Shown here piece after piece: positions 26,670 through 35,100 of a stretch of DNA of 64,000 bases (position 1 is its first letter; each line of letters opens with the position of its first letter). The stretch is from NCBI RefSeq assembly GCF_019991125.1, contig NZ_JAGENB010000005.1:62001-126000 (forward strand), read 5' to 3'. The notes below the pieces were generated by a model, which was not told where the DNA came from, ran no database searches, and saw only the letters and a list, made by a program, of their open reading frames with translations. The stretch comes from Phyllobacterium calauticae (GTDB taxonomy: Bacteria; Pseudomonadota; Alphaproteobacteria; Rhizobiales; Rhizobiaceae). A program made the position numbers and the translations under genes.

Positions 26670-27716
26670 ATGGATTCGAACGGCGACGATCTACCGAAGA
26701 AGACCCAGCACTATGTCAGTGCCGTCGAGGTGGCAAGAAAGGCTGGCGTGTCCCGCTCTGCGGTGTCGCGGGCGTTCACACCCGGTGCCAGTGTTTCTGC
26801 CAAGAAACGCGAAAAGATCATGGCTGCCGCCGAGGAGCTCGGCTATCAGGTCAACGATCTGGCGCGGGGTCTTTTGGCAAGAACAAGCCGGCTGGTCGGC
26901 CTTGTCGTTACCAATCCGGAACTGGGCTACCGCTCGCATCTCGTCGCAGCCTTGACCAAGGCGCTGATCCATCGCGGCAGCGTACCCATCGTCATCAATA
27001 CCGGCCGCACGGAAGAGGAACTTGTCGCGGCGCAAAAAACGCTGTTCGGCTACCGCGCCGAGGCGACGATCATTCTGTCCGGTTCTCCCCCCTCCTCTTT
27101 CGTCGAGCTGGCGCGGCGCAACGGTCAGCCGCTCATTGTGCTCGGACGATCCGAAACCGGGGCCGATGACGTCAATATCGACAATGAAGGCGCAGGCCGC
27201 GAAGCCGCCCGGGTTTTTCTCGCCAATGGATTGACGGCATTGGGCTTTGCCGGAACCGTGTCCCGTACGCCGACGACCATCGAACGCGAGAACGGCTTCT
27301 GCCAGGAAGCGGCTGCGCATGGGGCGACCGTCATCATGGGGCATGGCGGCAATTCCGATTATGCGGGCGGGCAGGAAGCGGCGCGGCAGCTTTTTGCCGG
27401 CAGCGAACCCCCGCAGGCCGTATTCTGCGTCAACGATCTGGTTGCCTTTGGTCTTATCGATCATGTGCGGCGGCACACAAGCCTGAGGATTCCGGAGGAC
27501 CTGTCCGTCATCGGGTTTGACGACATACCGGAAGCGGCGTGGGAAACCTACAATCTCACCACCTTCCGCCAGGACCCGGCTGTCATGGCTGCACACGCCG
27601 TGGCCCTGCTCGACCAGCGGCAGGCGGAACCGGATTGCCCGCCCATGCACGACCGGCTGAACACGCACATTGTTGTGCGCGGCAGTGCCCGCATCCCCCA
27701 TTCATTCAAGCCCTGA
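26670..27716 (+). CDS. LacI-family regulator of the importer/phosphodiesterase operon
   Basis: 348 residues: helix-turn-helix YVSAVEVARKAGVSRSAVSR (about 15-34), hinge, and a periplasmic-binding-like effector domain (75-345) with the usual VIGFDDIPEA motif near 290. Sits inside the operon, between the permeases and the phosphodiesterase, and most likely regulates it. ATG at 26670 follows AGAGGAA. Confidence 0.9.
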   Translation: MDSNGDDLPKKTQHYVSAVEVARKAGVSRSAVSRAFTPGASVSAKKREKIMAAAEELGYQVNDLARGLLARTSRLVGLVVTNPELGYRSHLVAALTKALIHRGSVPIVINTGRTEEELVAAQKTLFGYRAEATIILSGSPPSSFVELARRNGQPLIVLGRSETGADDVNIDNEGAGREAARVFLANGLTALGFAGTVSRTPTTIERENGFCQEAAAHGATVIMGHGGNSDYAGGQEAARQLFAGSEPPQAVFCVNDLVAFGLIDHVRRHTSLRIPEDLSVIGFDDIPEAAWETYNLTTFRQDPAVMAAHAVALLDQRQAEPDCPPMHDRLNTHIVVRGSARIPHSFKP

Positions 27717-27733
27717 TACGTCCGAGACATTCC

Positions 27734-28507
27734 ATGAAAATTATCCAGGTTACCGATCTGCATCTCGTCACGCCGGGCGATATTCTGTGTGAGCGCGATC
27801 CGCTGAAGAATCTTCAGGCCTGCATTGCCGACATCAACGAGAATCATGCGGATGCAGAACTGGTGATTTTCACCGGCGATCTCAGCGATAACGGTCATGA
27901 GGACAGCTACCAGGCATTGGCGGGTGAACTGGAAAAGCTCATTCCGTCGTATAAACTGCTTCTCGGCAATCACGATAACCGCAGCGCATTTCTGCGGGTT
28001 TTCGCTTCCGTCACGCCGGAGGACGGTTTCGTCCAAAGCGTGGTCGATACGGCGGAGGGGCGCCTGATACTGCTCGACACCCTATCGGAAGGTTTTGTCG
28101 AAGGGCGTCTGGATGAAACCCGGCAAGCCTGGCTGAAACGGCGTCTGGCCGAGGCGGCTGGCCGGCCGGTGTTCCTCTTCCTGCACCATCCCCCCTTCCC
28201 TATTTTCCTGCCGCTCCTCGATGGGCTCGGACTTGTCGAATCGGAAGCGCTTCATGCTTTGCTGCGCGAGCATGGCAATGTCAGGCATATTTTTGTCGGT
28301 CATGCGCACAGGCCGGTGGCGGGCAGCTGGCGCGGCATTCCCGTGAGCGTCATACGCGGCACCAACCACCAGACGGCACTGGATTTTTCACCCGACAGGA
28401 TCATGACGACGCTCGAGCCGCCGGCCTATGCCGTTGTGTTTATCGATCGGAATACAGTGATCGCCCATTTCCACGATTTCCTCGATCGCACCGCTGCCTA
28501 TCGCTAG
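27734..28507 (+). CDS. Class III metallophosphodiesterase (GpdQ/CpdA-like)
   Basis: 257-residue calcineurin-like phosphoesterase. All five metal motifs are present: Asp8-x-His10, Gly-Asp49, Gly-Asn79-His80-Asp81, the HHPPF loop (about 155) and GHAH (about 198). Relatives hydrolyse cyclic nucleotides, glycerophosphodiesters or other phosphodiesters using two metal ions. No signal peptide, so it acts in the cytosol, probably on what the neighbouring importer brings in. Last gene of the operon, 17 bp after the LacI gene. Confidence 0.88.
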   Translation: MKIIQVTDLHLVTPGDILCERDPLKNLQACIADINENHADAELVIFTGDLSDNGHEDSYQALAGELEKLIPSYKLLLGNHDNRSAFLRVFASVTPEDGFVQSVVDTAEGRLILLDTLSEGFVEGRLDETRQAWLKRRLAEAAGRPVFLFLHHPPFPIFLPLLDGLGLVESEALHALLREHGNVRHIFVGHAHRPVAGSWRGIPVSVIRGTNHQTALDFSPDRIMTTLEPPAYAVVFIDRNTVIAHFHDFLDRTAAYR

Positions 28508-28523
28508 CGGTTCGCCGGATTGG

Positions 28524-28546
28524 CCGTTCGGCTGCCCGCCGAGCGG
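28524..28546. terminator. Hairpin between converging genes
   Basis: CCGTTCGGC and GCCGAGCGG pair over 9 positions (one G-T) with a 5-nt loop, between the phosphodiesterase and Hint-protein stops. A bidirectional terminator is plausible; only a weak T-rich stretch follows. Confidence 0.4.
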
Positions 28547-28562
28547 GAGGATTTCTGCTATG

Positions 28563-29849
28563 CTATTGTATTCGTTTGTAAAAAGGAAATATATTGGATA
28601 TATTTTCGGCAGGTTCCGGTTTCTTGCCGAAGCAGTAGCCCAATGCTTGCGCGCGCTGGTCGAGTTCTTCTCTGATCCCGTCGAGGATCGGGCCGCAATA
28701 GACCGGAGGATGGCAGGGAGACGAATTTACCGCGCGTTCCGGTGATGTGAACATGAGGGTTCCGGGTTCCAGGAACCTGACCCGGTTGCCAAGATCGAGG
28801 TAGCTTTCCGCATAGGCACCTTCCGCGATCAGCACGCCATGCTGCTCCAATTCAATATGGTAATAAATGAATGGTTCGAGCGTTGCGTTCTGCGTGATGG
28901 AAGTGCCGTTGATGAGGAGCTTTGCCGGGACAAGTGACCCATTCAGAAACAGGCAATGATCCGGCGACACATGGAGGTTGCGGTTCGGTGCGCCGCGATC
29001 GAGCGCGCCCGGACGGATGCGGATAGGTGCATGATCGCGCAGCTTGTCGATGGTTCTGGGATCGATCCTGCGGCTTCCGATCCAGATGATGGGTACGGCT
29101 TCACCGTTCATCGTATAGACCAGATTGCCGATCTTGAGCCTCTCGACGGCGATCTCCCCTGCCGGTGTGGAGATCAGCGTTCCCATGACGAAGCAGGGCG
29201 TCTTGATGGTGATCTGACCGCTGTTGTCCGCTTGAGCAAAGTCGAACGTGGCAGCGGGATTGATAGTAAACTTTGCGCCTGTACCGAGCACATCTTTGAC
29301 TGTGTTGGTGGCGCCTTTGATTGTCGTTGCAATGGGGTTTAGAAGACCAGTCAAAAAACCAGGTTTTTCAGCAGGCGCAGGCTCGGTGGTCTTTCCAGTC
29401 TTGAAGAGAAGTGTGTCATCCTTCAGTTCGGCGGAGGTTGCGCCATCCACTTTGATCTTGTCGCCTCCGTGAAGATTGATGATCGTGATGGGGCTGGCCA
29501 CGTTAATACCGAGATTGCCGGGCTGGTATTCGAATGTGCCAGTGCCGTCTGAATAGCCAAAATCGATGGTCGTCGAATTTGCAATGTTGACGGCGGCAGG
29601 CGGAGCACTGAGGGTGAGTGTACAGTTTTTTCCTACTCCATAGGTGATGTGCCCGAGCGCTTTCACATCCAGTCCCGCCGGGTTCACCGTCAGATGGGCG
29701 CCGTCGACGAGGTCAATTCTTGCAATGTTGAGTGCGCTGAGGTCGACCGATTTGCTGTCCAGGGTGACCTCCCTGCCAGTGATGAGATAGTGGCCATCGG
29801 CCCGCTTCTCCAGTCCGACGGGCGGGTCGTTGACGGATGTTTTGGCCAT
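28563..29849 (-). CDS. Hint-domain (Hedgehog/intein) protein
   Basis: 428 residues. Residues 1-210 are beta-strand-rich and resemble secreted beta-helix or adhesin sequence (repeated hydrophobic strands, many Asn, Thr, Gly). From Cys219 (TPCFVMGTLISTPAGEIAVE) to about 360 it matches the Hint_2 domain found in many alphaproteobacterial proteins; NLHVSPDHCLFL near 292-302 is the conserved His block. Hint domains can self-cleave after the Cys; here no standard C-terminal intein junction is evident. No classical signal peptide. ATG at 29849 follows GGAAACAGAAG. It lies 37 bp after an AraC gene and is probably co-transcribed. Function unknown. Confidence 0.8.
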   Translation of the reverse strand: MAKTSVNDPPVGLEKRADGHYLITGREVTLDSKSVDLSALNIARIDLVDGAHLTVNPAGLDVKALGHITYGVGKNCTLTLSAPPAAVNIANSTTIDFGYSDGTGTFEYQPGNLGINVASPITIINLHGGDKIKVDGATSAELKDDTLLFKTGKTTEPAPAEKPGFLTGLLNPIATTIKGATNTVKDVLGTGAKFTINPAATFDFAQADNSGQITIKTPCFVMGTLISTPAGEIAVERLKIGNLVYTMNGEAVPIIWIGSRRIDPRTIDKLRDHAPIRIRPGALDRGAPNRNLHVSPDHCLFLNGSLVPAKLLINGTSITQNATLEPFIYYHIELEQHGVLIAEGAYAESYLDLGNRVRFLEPGTLMFTSPERAVNSSPCHPPVYCGPILDGIREELDQRAQALGYCFGKKPEPAENISNIFPFYKRIQ

Positions 29850-29886
29850 GCTTCTGTTTCCTTCTGAAAATGGATTGTGGTGAAAA

Positions 29887-30870
29887 TCAAACAGGCGTGG
29901 CTCTTTCCGCTGCGGCGCGGAGATGAGCGCGGAGGTCGATGGACGGCTTCTGTCCGTAAATTTCGCGATAGGTGGCGGCGAAGCGCGCCGGGTTTGAAAA
30001 CTGCAGACTGCTTGCGACATCAGTGACGGTTCTCGCCTTGCCCATCTTGATCAGGTCATGTGCCTCTGCGATGCGGTAATGCGACAGAATTTGGATTGGC
30101 GTTGCGTCACGGAAATGCCGGAATATTCGCTGCAGTGTTCGCGTACTGCATCCTGCAGCACCTGCTATATGATCGACCGTGACCGGAGCGTAGAGATTGT
30201 TGCGGATGAATTCCTCGGCACGGCGAAGCTGTCTTGGGCATGGTTGCCGTGTGGAACGATCGCCATGGCAAAGATTGTGCGGCGCTGACGCGTAGAGCTG
30301 CGCGATCAGCAATTGCTCATAACTGATGACCAGCGGCGGCGTCTCCCCCTCCCCTTTCCTGAAAAGCAGAAGATTGATCGTGCGGTACAGGCTGGACACG
30401 GCGTGCCTGCGGAAATCGGCGACAGCCGCAAACCGGGGCTCATGAAAGCAAAATTGTCCTGACCACAGGCCAAACTGATTGCGCAACAGGGAGAGTGGAA
30501 TCTGGAATGCGAGCCAGCGACACCCCTTGGTCAGTTTGAGCGAAGTGGCAGGTTCGTTGATGATGGCTCCGGTGCAGCCGCCCGGGATGAGCGACGCGAG
30601 GCGCGATCTGGTGTTGCCGCATTCGATCACACCGCTGAGCACAAAGACATAAAGGAGGTGGTCTGCCTTTCCGTCCGAAACGATTTCCATCGGATGGGAG
30701 GTCGAACCTTTCAGGACCTGTGTCTCATTGAGGCGGTAGATCTCGTCCAGGGGTAAACGAGGAAATATTGCGGGTCTCTCGGCAACCGGCGTTCCCGTGG
30801 CGGGCATTTGTGCCGGGTGATGGGACAGGCGGTCGCGAGCAGGACTGGCATTCCGCATTGTATCGAACAT
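29887..30870 (-). CDS. AraC-family regulator
   Basis: 327 residues: N-terminal sensing domain (about 1-205) and C-terminal double helix-turn-helix (about 215-315; IAGAAGCSTRTLQRIFRHF and the second helix VASSLQFSNPARFAATYREIYGQKP given in part). ATG at 30870 follows AAGGA. Probable targets are the Hint gene directly downstream and perhaps the divergent symporter gene at 31184. Confidence 0.88.
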   Translation of the reverse strand: MFDTMRNASPARDRLSHHPAQMPATGTPVAERPAIFPRLPLDEIYRLNETQVLKGSTSHPMEIVSDGKADHLLYVFVLSGVIECGNTRSRLASLIPGGCTGAIINEPATSLKLTKGCRWLAFQIPLSLLRNQFGLWSGQFCFHEPRFAAVADFRRHAVSSLYRTINLLLFRKGEGETPPLVISYEQLLIAQLYASAPHNLCHGDRSTRQPCPRQLRRAEEFIRNNLYAPVTVDHIAGAAGCSTRTLQRIFRHFRDATPIQILSHYRIAEAHDLIKMGKARTVTDVASSLQFSNPARFAATYREIYGQKPSIDLRAHLRAAAERATPV

Positions 30871-31183
30871 TGCTTCAATCCTTGAAAAAGAGATGGTGAT
30901 TGAAATCGATGCGCCAGACAAAATACAATTTTAAATAGAATATATTTCGTACGTAATTTGAGGTTGTATTGTTAGCTAGGGATCGCTGCCGCGTAAATGC
31001 GACTTTAGTGCAAGGGAATTATTTGCCATGAATCGCGCTGTTTCTGGAAAGAAACAGTTGAAGAGCACTTGAATTCAGGAACCGATTGTTCTGTGGGGGC
31101 ATTGATTGATGATAGGTTGGCGCCCTTTGCAGGAGTCGCCGAGGCGGCCCAATTCCTTGTGTTCCCTTAGTGAGATAGTTGAA
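30871..31183. other. AT-rich divergent intergenic region with an inverted repeat
   Basis: This 313-bp region between the AraC and symporter starts is AT-rich around 30915-30970, unlike its neighbours, and probably holds both promoters. CTGTTTCT (31038-31045) and AGAAACAG (31050-31057) are perfect inverted repeats with a 4-nt loop. No gene is seen. A sigma-54 site was looked for and not found. Confidence 0.5.
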
Positions 31184-32551
31184 ATGAGCAAGCCATCTTC
31201 TGGTCCCATACCGACCGGTCCAAAGCCCTTTTACCGTTCATTTGGTTTTCAGGTTATTGCCGCGATGATCATCGGGCTCCTGCTCGGCCTCGTCGCCCGT
31301 AATCTTGGCCCCGATGCGACAGGCAATCCGAATTGGCTCAGCGTAACGCTGCAGACCGTCGGATCAATCTTCGTGCAACTCCTGCGGGCACTGGTTCCGG
31401 CGCTGATTTTCACCGCGATCGTGGCAAGCATCAGCAACCTGCGCGCGCTCAACAATGCAGCCGCTCTTGTCTGGCAAACGCTGCTGTGGTTCGCCATTAC
31501 GGCGCTCGTGTCGGTGGTGATCGGCATTGCGCTTGGACTTGTTATCCAGCCTGGAATCAATTCCAGCGTCCTTGCCTCTGCCGCCTCCGCTCCGTCGTCA
31601 ACCGGTTCGTGGCTCGATTTCCTGAAAGGGCTCGTTCCTTCCAACATGCTCGGCCTGCAGGCATCGACCAAAGTGACCGGCGGTTCGGCGAGCACGTACC
31701 TGTCTTTCAACGTGCTGCAGATCGTCATCATCTCCATTGTGGTTGGGGTCGCGGCGCTGCGCGTCGGATCGGTGGCGGAGCCGTTTCTTGATTTCAATCG
31801 CGCGCTGCTGGCTGTGGTGCGGAAGATTCTCTGGTGGGTGATCCGCTTGACGCCAATCGGAACGATCGGGCTTCTCGGCACGGCGGTGGCGCAGTATGGC
31901 TGGGAAACGCTGGCACAATTGGGCTGGTTTTCCGCTGCGGTCTACATCGGTCTTGGACTGGTGCTCTTTGTGGTCTATCCGATCGTGCTTCTGGCCAATG
32001 GTCTCAATCCGGCCCGGTTTTTCGCGGGAGCCTGGCCGGCGATCCAGCTTGGTTTTGTCTCCCGCTCATCGATTGGAACCCTGCCGGTCACCGAAGCCGT
32101 GACGGAAGGCAATCTCGGGGTGCCGCGGGAATATGCGGCCTTTGCCGTACCGCTGGGAGCGACGACGAAAATGGATGGCTGTGCTGCCATCTATCCGGCC
32201 ATCGCCGCAATCTTCGTCGCGCAGTTCTACAACATACCGCTGGGTGTTCAGGAATATCTTCTGATCGCCTTTGTATCGGTCATCGGTTCCGCGGCGACCG
32301 CAGGGCTGACCGGCGCGATTGTCATGCTGACATTGACGCTCTCCACGCTGGGTTTGCCCTTGCAGGGTGTCGGGCTTTTGCTGGCGGTCGATCCGATTTT
32401 GGATATGGGCCGCACGGCGGTGAATGTTGCGGGACAGGCGCTGATTCCAACGATCGTCGCCAAGCGACAGGGAATTCTCGATCAGGACCGTTATGACAGC
32501 ACGACGACGATTGACGTGATTGATCCGGCTGCCGTGCCCGCTGCAGCCTGA
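31184..32551 (+). CDS. Dicarboxylate/amino acid:cation symporter (DAACS family)
   Basis: 455-residue inner-membrane secondary transporter, related to GltP/DctA, with eight or so hydrophobic segments plus re-entrant loops. Family motifs include the Ser-rich loop (SRSSIGTLPVT near 310), GATTKMDGCA near 345 (NMDGT-like, here KMDGC) and DPILDMGRTAVNVAGQA near 415. Takes up glutamate, aspartate or C4-dicarboxylates, or serine/threonine, with protons or Na+. ATG at 31184 begins after a hydrophilic leader frame; upstream sequence is unlikely to be coding. Confidence 0.88.
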   Translation: MSKPSSGPIPTGPKPFYRSFGFQVIAAMIIGLLLGLVARNLGPDATGNPNWLSVTLQTVGSIFVQLLRALVPALIFTAIVASISNLRALNNAAALVWQTLLWFAITALVSVVIGIALGLVIQPGINSSVLASAASAPSSTGSWLDFLKGLVPSNMLGLQASTKVTGGSASTYLSFNVLQIVIISIVVGVAALRVGSVAEPFLDFNRALLAVVRKILWWVIRLTPIGTIGLLGTAVAQYGWETLAQLGWFSAAVYIGLGLVLFVVYPIVLLANGLNPARFFAGAWPAIQLGFVSRSSIGTLPVTEAVTEGNLGVPREYAAFAVPLGATTKMDGCAAIYPAIAAIFVAQFYNIPLGVQEYLLIAFVSVIGSAATAGLTGAIVMLTLTLSTLGLPLQGVGLLLAVDPILDMGRTAVNVAGQALIPTIVAKRQGILDQDRYDSTTTIDVIDPAAVPAAA

Positions 32552-32569
32552 GGACATCTGCAGTTGGAT

Positions 32570-32602
32570 AAAGCGCGGCAGCGATGCCGCGCTTTCTTTT
32601 TG
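32570..32602 (+). terminator. Strong terminator after the symporter gene
   Basis: AAAGCGCGGCA, GCGA, TGCCGCGCTTT make an 11-bp perfect stem with a 4-nt loop followed by CTTTTTGG, 19 bases past the stop. Confidence 0.92.
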
Positions 32603-32604
32603 GC

Positions 32605-32620
32605 GTTGACAGCTGTCAAC
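32605..32620. repeat. 16-bp palindrome, copy 1
   Basis: GTTGACAGCTGTCAAC, a perfect palindrome right after the symporter terminator. An identical copy begins 101 bp downstream. Probably an operator half of a pair; the binding protein is unknown. Confidence 0.7.
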
Positions 32621-32705
32621 TGCCTCCCGATTCGGACGCTAGGATTGGGCAGCACATGGCTGTGTAAGCGCCGACCATGCCAGTTGCGCGGTGAATCTGG
32701 AATCA

Positions 32706-32721
32706 GTTGACAGCTGTCAAC
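32706..32721. repeat. 16-bp palindrome, copy 2
   Basis: GTTGACAGCTGTCAAC, identical to the copy at 32605 and in front of the L,D-transpeptidase gene (start 32840). Its TTGACA could also be a -35 element, but no good -10 is seen at the right distance. Confidence 0.7.
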
Positions 32722-32839
32722 CCGTTGAATCCTTGCGCGCGTGCCTTATGGTTAAAATACATCGTGGGCGATTCACTCTTTGTAAACCACACTTCCATAG
32801 AGTTTTACGCAATTGCCACAGTTGTAAGCGAGTACCGAG

Positions 32840-33577
32840 TTGTCCAAGCGTAATCAGGCAGTCAACCATAGTCTGCACACTCCCGCCATCTCCCGGCGCC
32901 ATCTCTTGCTGGGCGCAGGCTCCCTCGCAGTTCTCGGCGTATCCGGATGCTCGCAGACATTCGAGCTTCCCGACATGAGCGTTGACACCATGTCGACCGG
33001 CAGTATTCGGCCGCAGATCAGCGTGGATAAATCCATCACGGTTCCCGACGTTATGTACGCCGCGGTGCAGGAGGGGCCATATTCGCTCCCGGCGATTCCC
33101 TATCAGAAGGTTCCGGCCGAGTTCCGGCGGCAGATCGTCGTCGATCCGACAGGCGAGCAGCCTGGGACAATCGTCGTGCGCTTGCAGGAGCGTTTCCTCT
33201 ATCTGGTGCAGCCGGGCGGTGACGCCATCCGCTACGGCGTTGGCATCGGCAAGGCCGGGTTCCTGTGGAGCGGTCGCGCCAACATCCAGTACAAGAAGGA
33301 ATGGCCGCGCTGGACGCCGCCGCGCGAGATGATCCAGCGCAAGCCTGAACTGGTGAAATTCGAAAACGGCATGGAACCCGGACCGCAGAATCCGTTGGGT
33401 GCGCGCGCGCTCTACATCTACAAGGATGGTGTCGATACAGGCTATCGCATCCATGGCTCGCCGGAATGGTGGTCGATCGGAAAGTCCATGTCATCCGGCT
33501 GCGTGCGTCTCATCAACCAGGATATTATCGATCTCTATAGTCGCGTGCCTGGCAAAGCCACTGTTGTCGTGGGGTAG
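32840..33577 (+). CDS. L,D-transpeptidase (YkuD), Tat-type lipoprotein
   Basis: 245-residue cell-wall cross-linking enzyme. Twin arginine (SRRHLLLGAG, residues 18-27) plus a lipobox with Cys37 (LGVSGC) suggest export and lipid anchoring. YkuD catalytic motif: His205-Gly206 and SSGCVR with Cys221. Such enzymes make 3-3 cross-links or attach outer-membrane proteins to peptidoglycan, important in Hyphomicrobiales with polar growth. The start appears to be TTG at 32840; no in-frame ATG precedes the signal sequence. Confidence 0.88.
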   Translation: MSKRNQAVNHSLHTPAISRRHLLLGAGSLAVLGVSGCSQTFELPDMSVDTMSTGSIRPQISVDKSITVPDVMYAAVQEGPYSLPAIPYQKVPAEFRRQIVVDPTGEQPGTIVVRLQERFLYLVQPGGDAIRYGVGIGKAGFLWSGRANIQYKKEWPRWTPPREMIQRKPELVKFENGMEPGPQNPLGARALYIYKDGVDTGYRIHGSPEWWSIGKSMSSGCVRLINQDIIDLYSRVPGKATVVVG

Positions 33578-33610
33578 GGAAGTCCTCTAGGAATCATTGC
33601 AGAGTTGGGT

Positions 33611-33642
33611 ATCAGGCCGGGACCTATCGTCTCCGGCCTGAT
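33611..33642. terminator. Hairpin terminator between converging genes
   Basis: ATCAGGCCGG (33611-33620) and CCGGCCTGAT (33633-33642) are perfect 10-bp arms with a 12-nt loop, followed by TGCTTTC. It can serve the L,D-transpeptidase gene and the recombinase on the other strand. Confidence 0.6.
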
Positions 33643-33674
33643 TGCTTTCATGGGCATGTCTGTGCGCGTGGGGT

Positions 33675-34574
33675 TCAGACGCGGATGAGCCCGAGCTTGC
33701 GTGCTCTGTCCATGAGGTTCTTGACCGATGATGCGGCCCAGCGGGCTGCGCCGCGCGGCGTCCGCTCGTGCATGGCTTCAAGCTGACCGGCGATGTCGCG
33801 CAAGGTCAAATCCGGGTTGGCATTGGCAATGCCGGTCACCAGCATCATGAGCCGATCCTCCGGCGTGCGGCGAGGGGAGGGGGCTATCAGGCGTGCATCC
33901 GCAAGCCCTTCATTGACCAGCAGTCGTACCGAGCGGCGCAAGCGGTCGGCATTCCAGATTTGTCCGGTCTGTTGGCGCAGGCTGCGAGCCACCTCGTCCC
34001 AGGGGTGTTCGGGACGCATGCGCCGCACGATGGGCAGCCAGGATGACATCCCAGCCGTCAGGTCCGCCAGATGGCCACGCCTGCGGGCCTGGGCGAGCTT
34101 TGCCAATGCCTCGGGCTGCTTCTCACGCAGGCCGGGATTGCCGGGAAGCCTGCCCCGCGCACGGGCGGCATTGATCCCCGCCTTGGTACGTTCGGAAATA
34201 AGGGCACGTTCCAGCTGGGCCACGGCGCCGAGAACCTGCAGGGAAAACATGCCTTGCGGCGTCGAGGTATCGATGGGGTCGTGCAGCGACCGGAAATGCG
34301 CACCCTTTTCCTCCAGCTGTTCGATGACAGTCAGGAGATGACTGACGGACCGGGCCAGCCGGTCGAGGCGTACCACGACCAGCACGTCACCGCGGTTGAT
34401 CTCCCGCAGGAGGCGGGCCAGGACGGGACGGGCGCGCGATGCACCCGAGCCATGCTCTTCGAAGATGGTGCCGCAGCCCGCGGCCCTCAATTCCAAAAGC
34501 TGGGCATCATTGGCCTGTTCTTCCGTCGAGACGCGGGCGTAGCCAATCAAGATGGGTCTGGGTGCTGCGGTCAT
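33675..34574 (-). CDS. Serine recombinase (resolvase/invertase type)
   Basis: 299 residues. N-terminal catalytic resolvase domain with Ser16 in GYARVSTEEQ and the arginine-rich segment RLDRLARS (about residues 70-77). Residues 135-180 carry the ARGRLPGNPG linker; residues 180-299 are a long arginine-rich tail that is not the usual short helix-turn-helix and holds a second repeat-like part (PEHPWDEVARSLRQQTG and NPDLTLRDIAGQLEA). It catalyses site-specific recombination, perhaps resolving a mobile element or inverting DNA. No element ends or att sites were found. ATG at 34574 is the first in front of the domain. Confidence 0.88.
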   Translation of the reverse strand: MTAAPRPILIGYARVSTEEQANDAQLLELRAAGCGTIFEEHGSGASRARPVLARLLREINRGDVLVVVRLDRLARSVSHLLTVIEQLEEKGAHFRSLHDPIDTSTPQGMFSLQVLGAVAQLERALISERTKAGINAARARGRLPGNPGLREKQPEALAKLAQARRRGHLADLTAGMSSWLPIVRRMRPEHPWDEVARSLRQQTGQIWNADRLRRSVRLLVNEGLADARLIAPSPRRTPEDRLMMLVTGIANANPDLTLRDIAGQLEAMHERTPRGAARWAASSVKNLMDRARKLGLIRV

Positions 34575-35100
34575 GGCCGCGATCCTAGCAACCGTCCTGC
34601 AACTTGCAATGCCAGACGTGGGGATTGGGCGGTACTCCCATCCCGCAAATTGGAGCGCCGGGAAGTCCTCATGATGGGCGCCGGGGCATGCCAACCATGG
34701 AAGGGGAGGGTGTGGAAAAGGCAAACAACTTATCCACGTACAGTCCGGATCTGCTATAATTCCTGCTGGGTAGACGGCCGGGAGCGCCGTGCTAGTCCAT
34801 CATGCAGAAATTAAATCTGTTTTGCCTGCACTTTTGATAATATTATTCAACAAATACAATGATATTCGTTCAAATCGCATCTATAGTATCATGCGCATTC
34901 CGGAGTATGACAGCTCTCGCTTTGACCCATATTCTCATGGTTTGACGCGTCTTCAAACAGTTTTTCGACAAGGCTGGCTCGATACTGAAATCGAGTTCCT
35001 GCGGAGGGTTTTTTGAAGGGCAGATGAGCCAGTTTGGGTCGTTGTACTGATTTTGACGTCAGTACAGCATGGCGACGGGGCAACGAGACAAGACATCCGC
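34575..35100. other. 526-bp region without a clear gene, partly AT-rich
   Basis: Lies between the recombinase start and the stop of the GsiA-like gene. 34800-34900 is AT-rich against a GC-rich background. A plus-strand frame from ATG 34891 gives 41 residues (MRIPEYDSSRFDPY start) and could be a small gene, but no convincing ribosome binding site is seen. TGTACTGA (35043-35050) and TCAGTACA (35059-35066) form an 8-bp hairpin that may end transcription of the minus-strand operon. Confidence 0.4.

Noticed and set aside
31120-31140. Sigma-54 promoter for the symporter gene
   Set aside because: The GG and GC elements are 8 bp apart instead of the required 10.
34727-34737. DnaA-box-like TTATCCACG
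   Set aside because: Single imperfect copy without a cluster or replication gene nearby.
34891-35016. 41-residue plus-strand frame near the recombinase
   Set aside because: No ribosome binding site or recognisable family; mentioned in the regional entry only.
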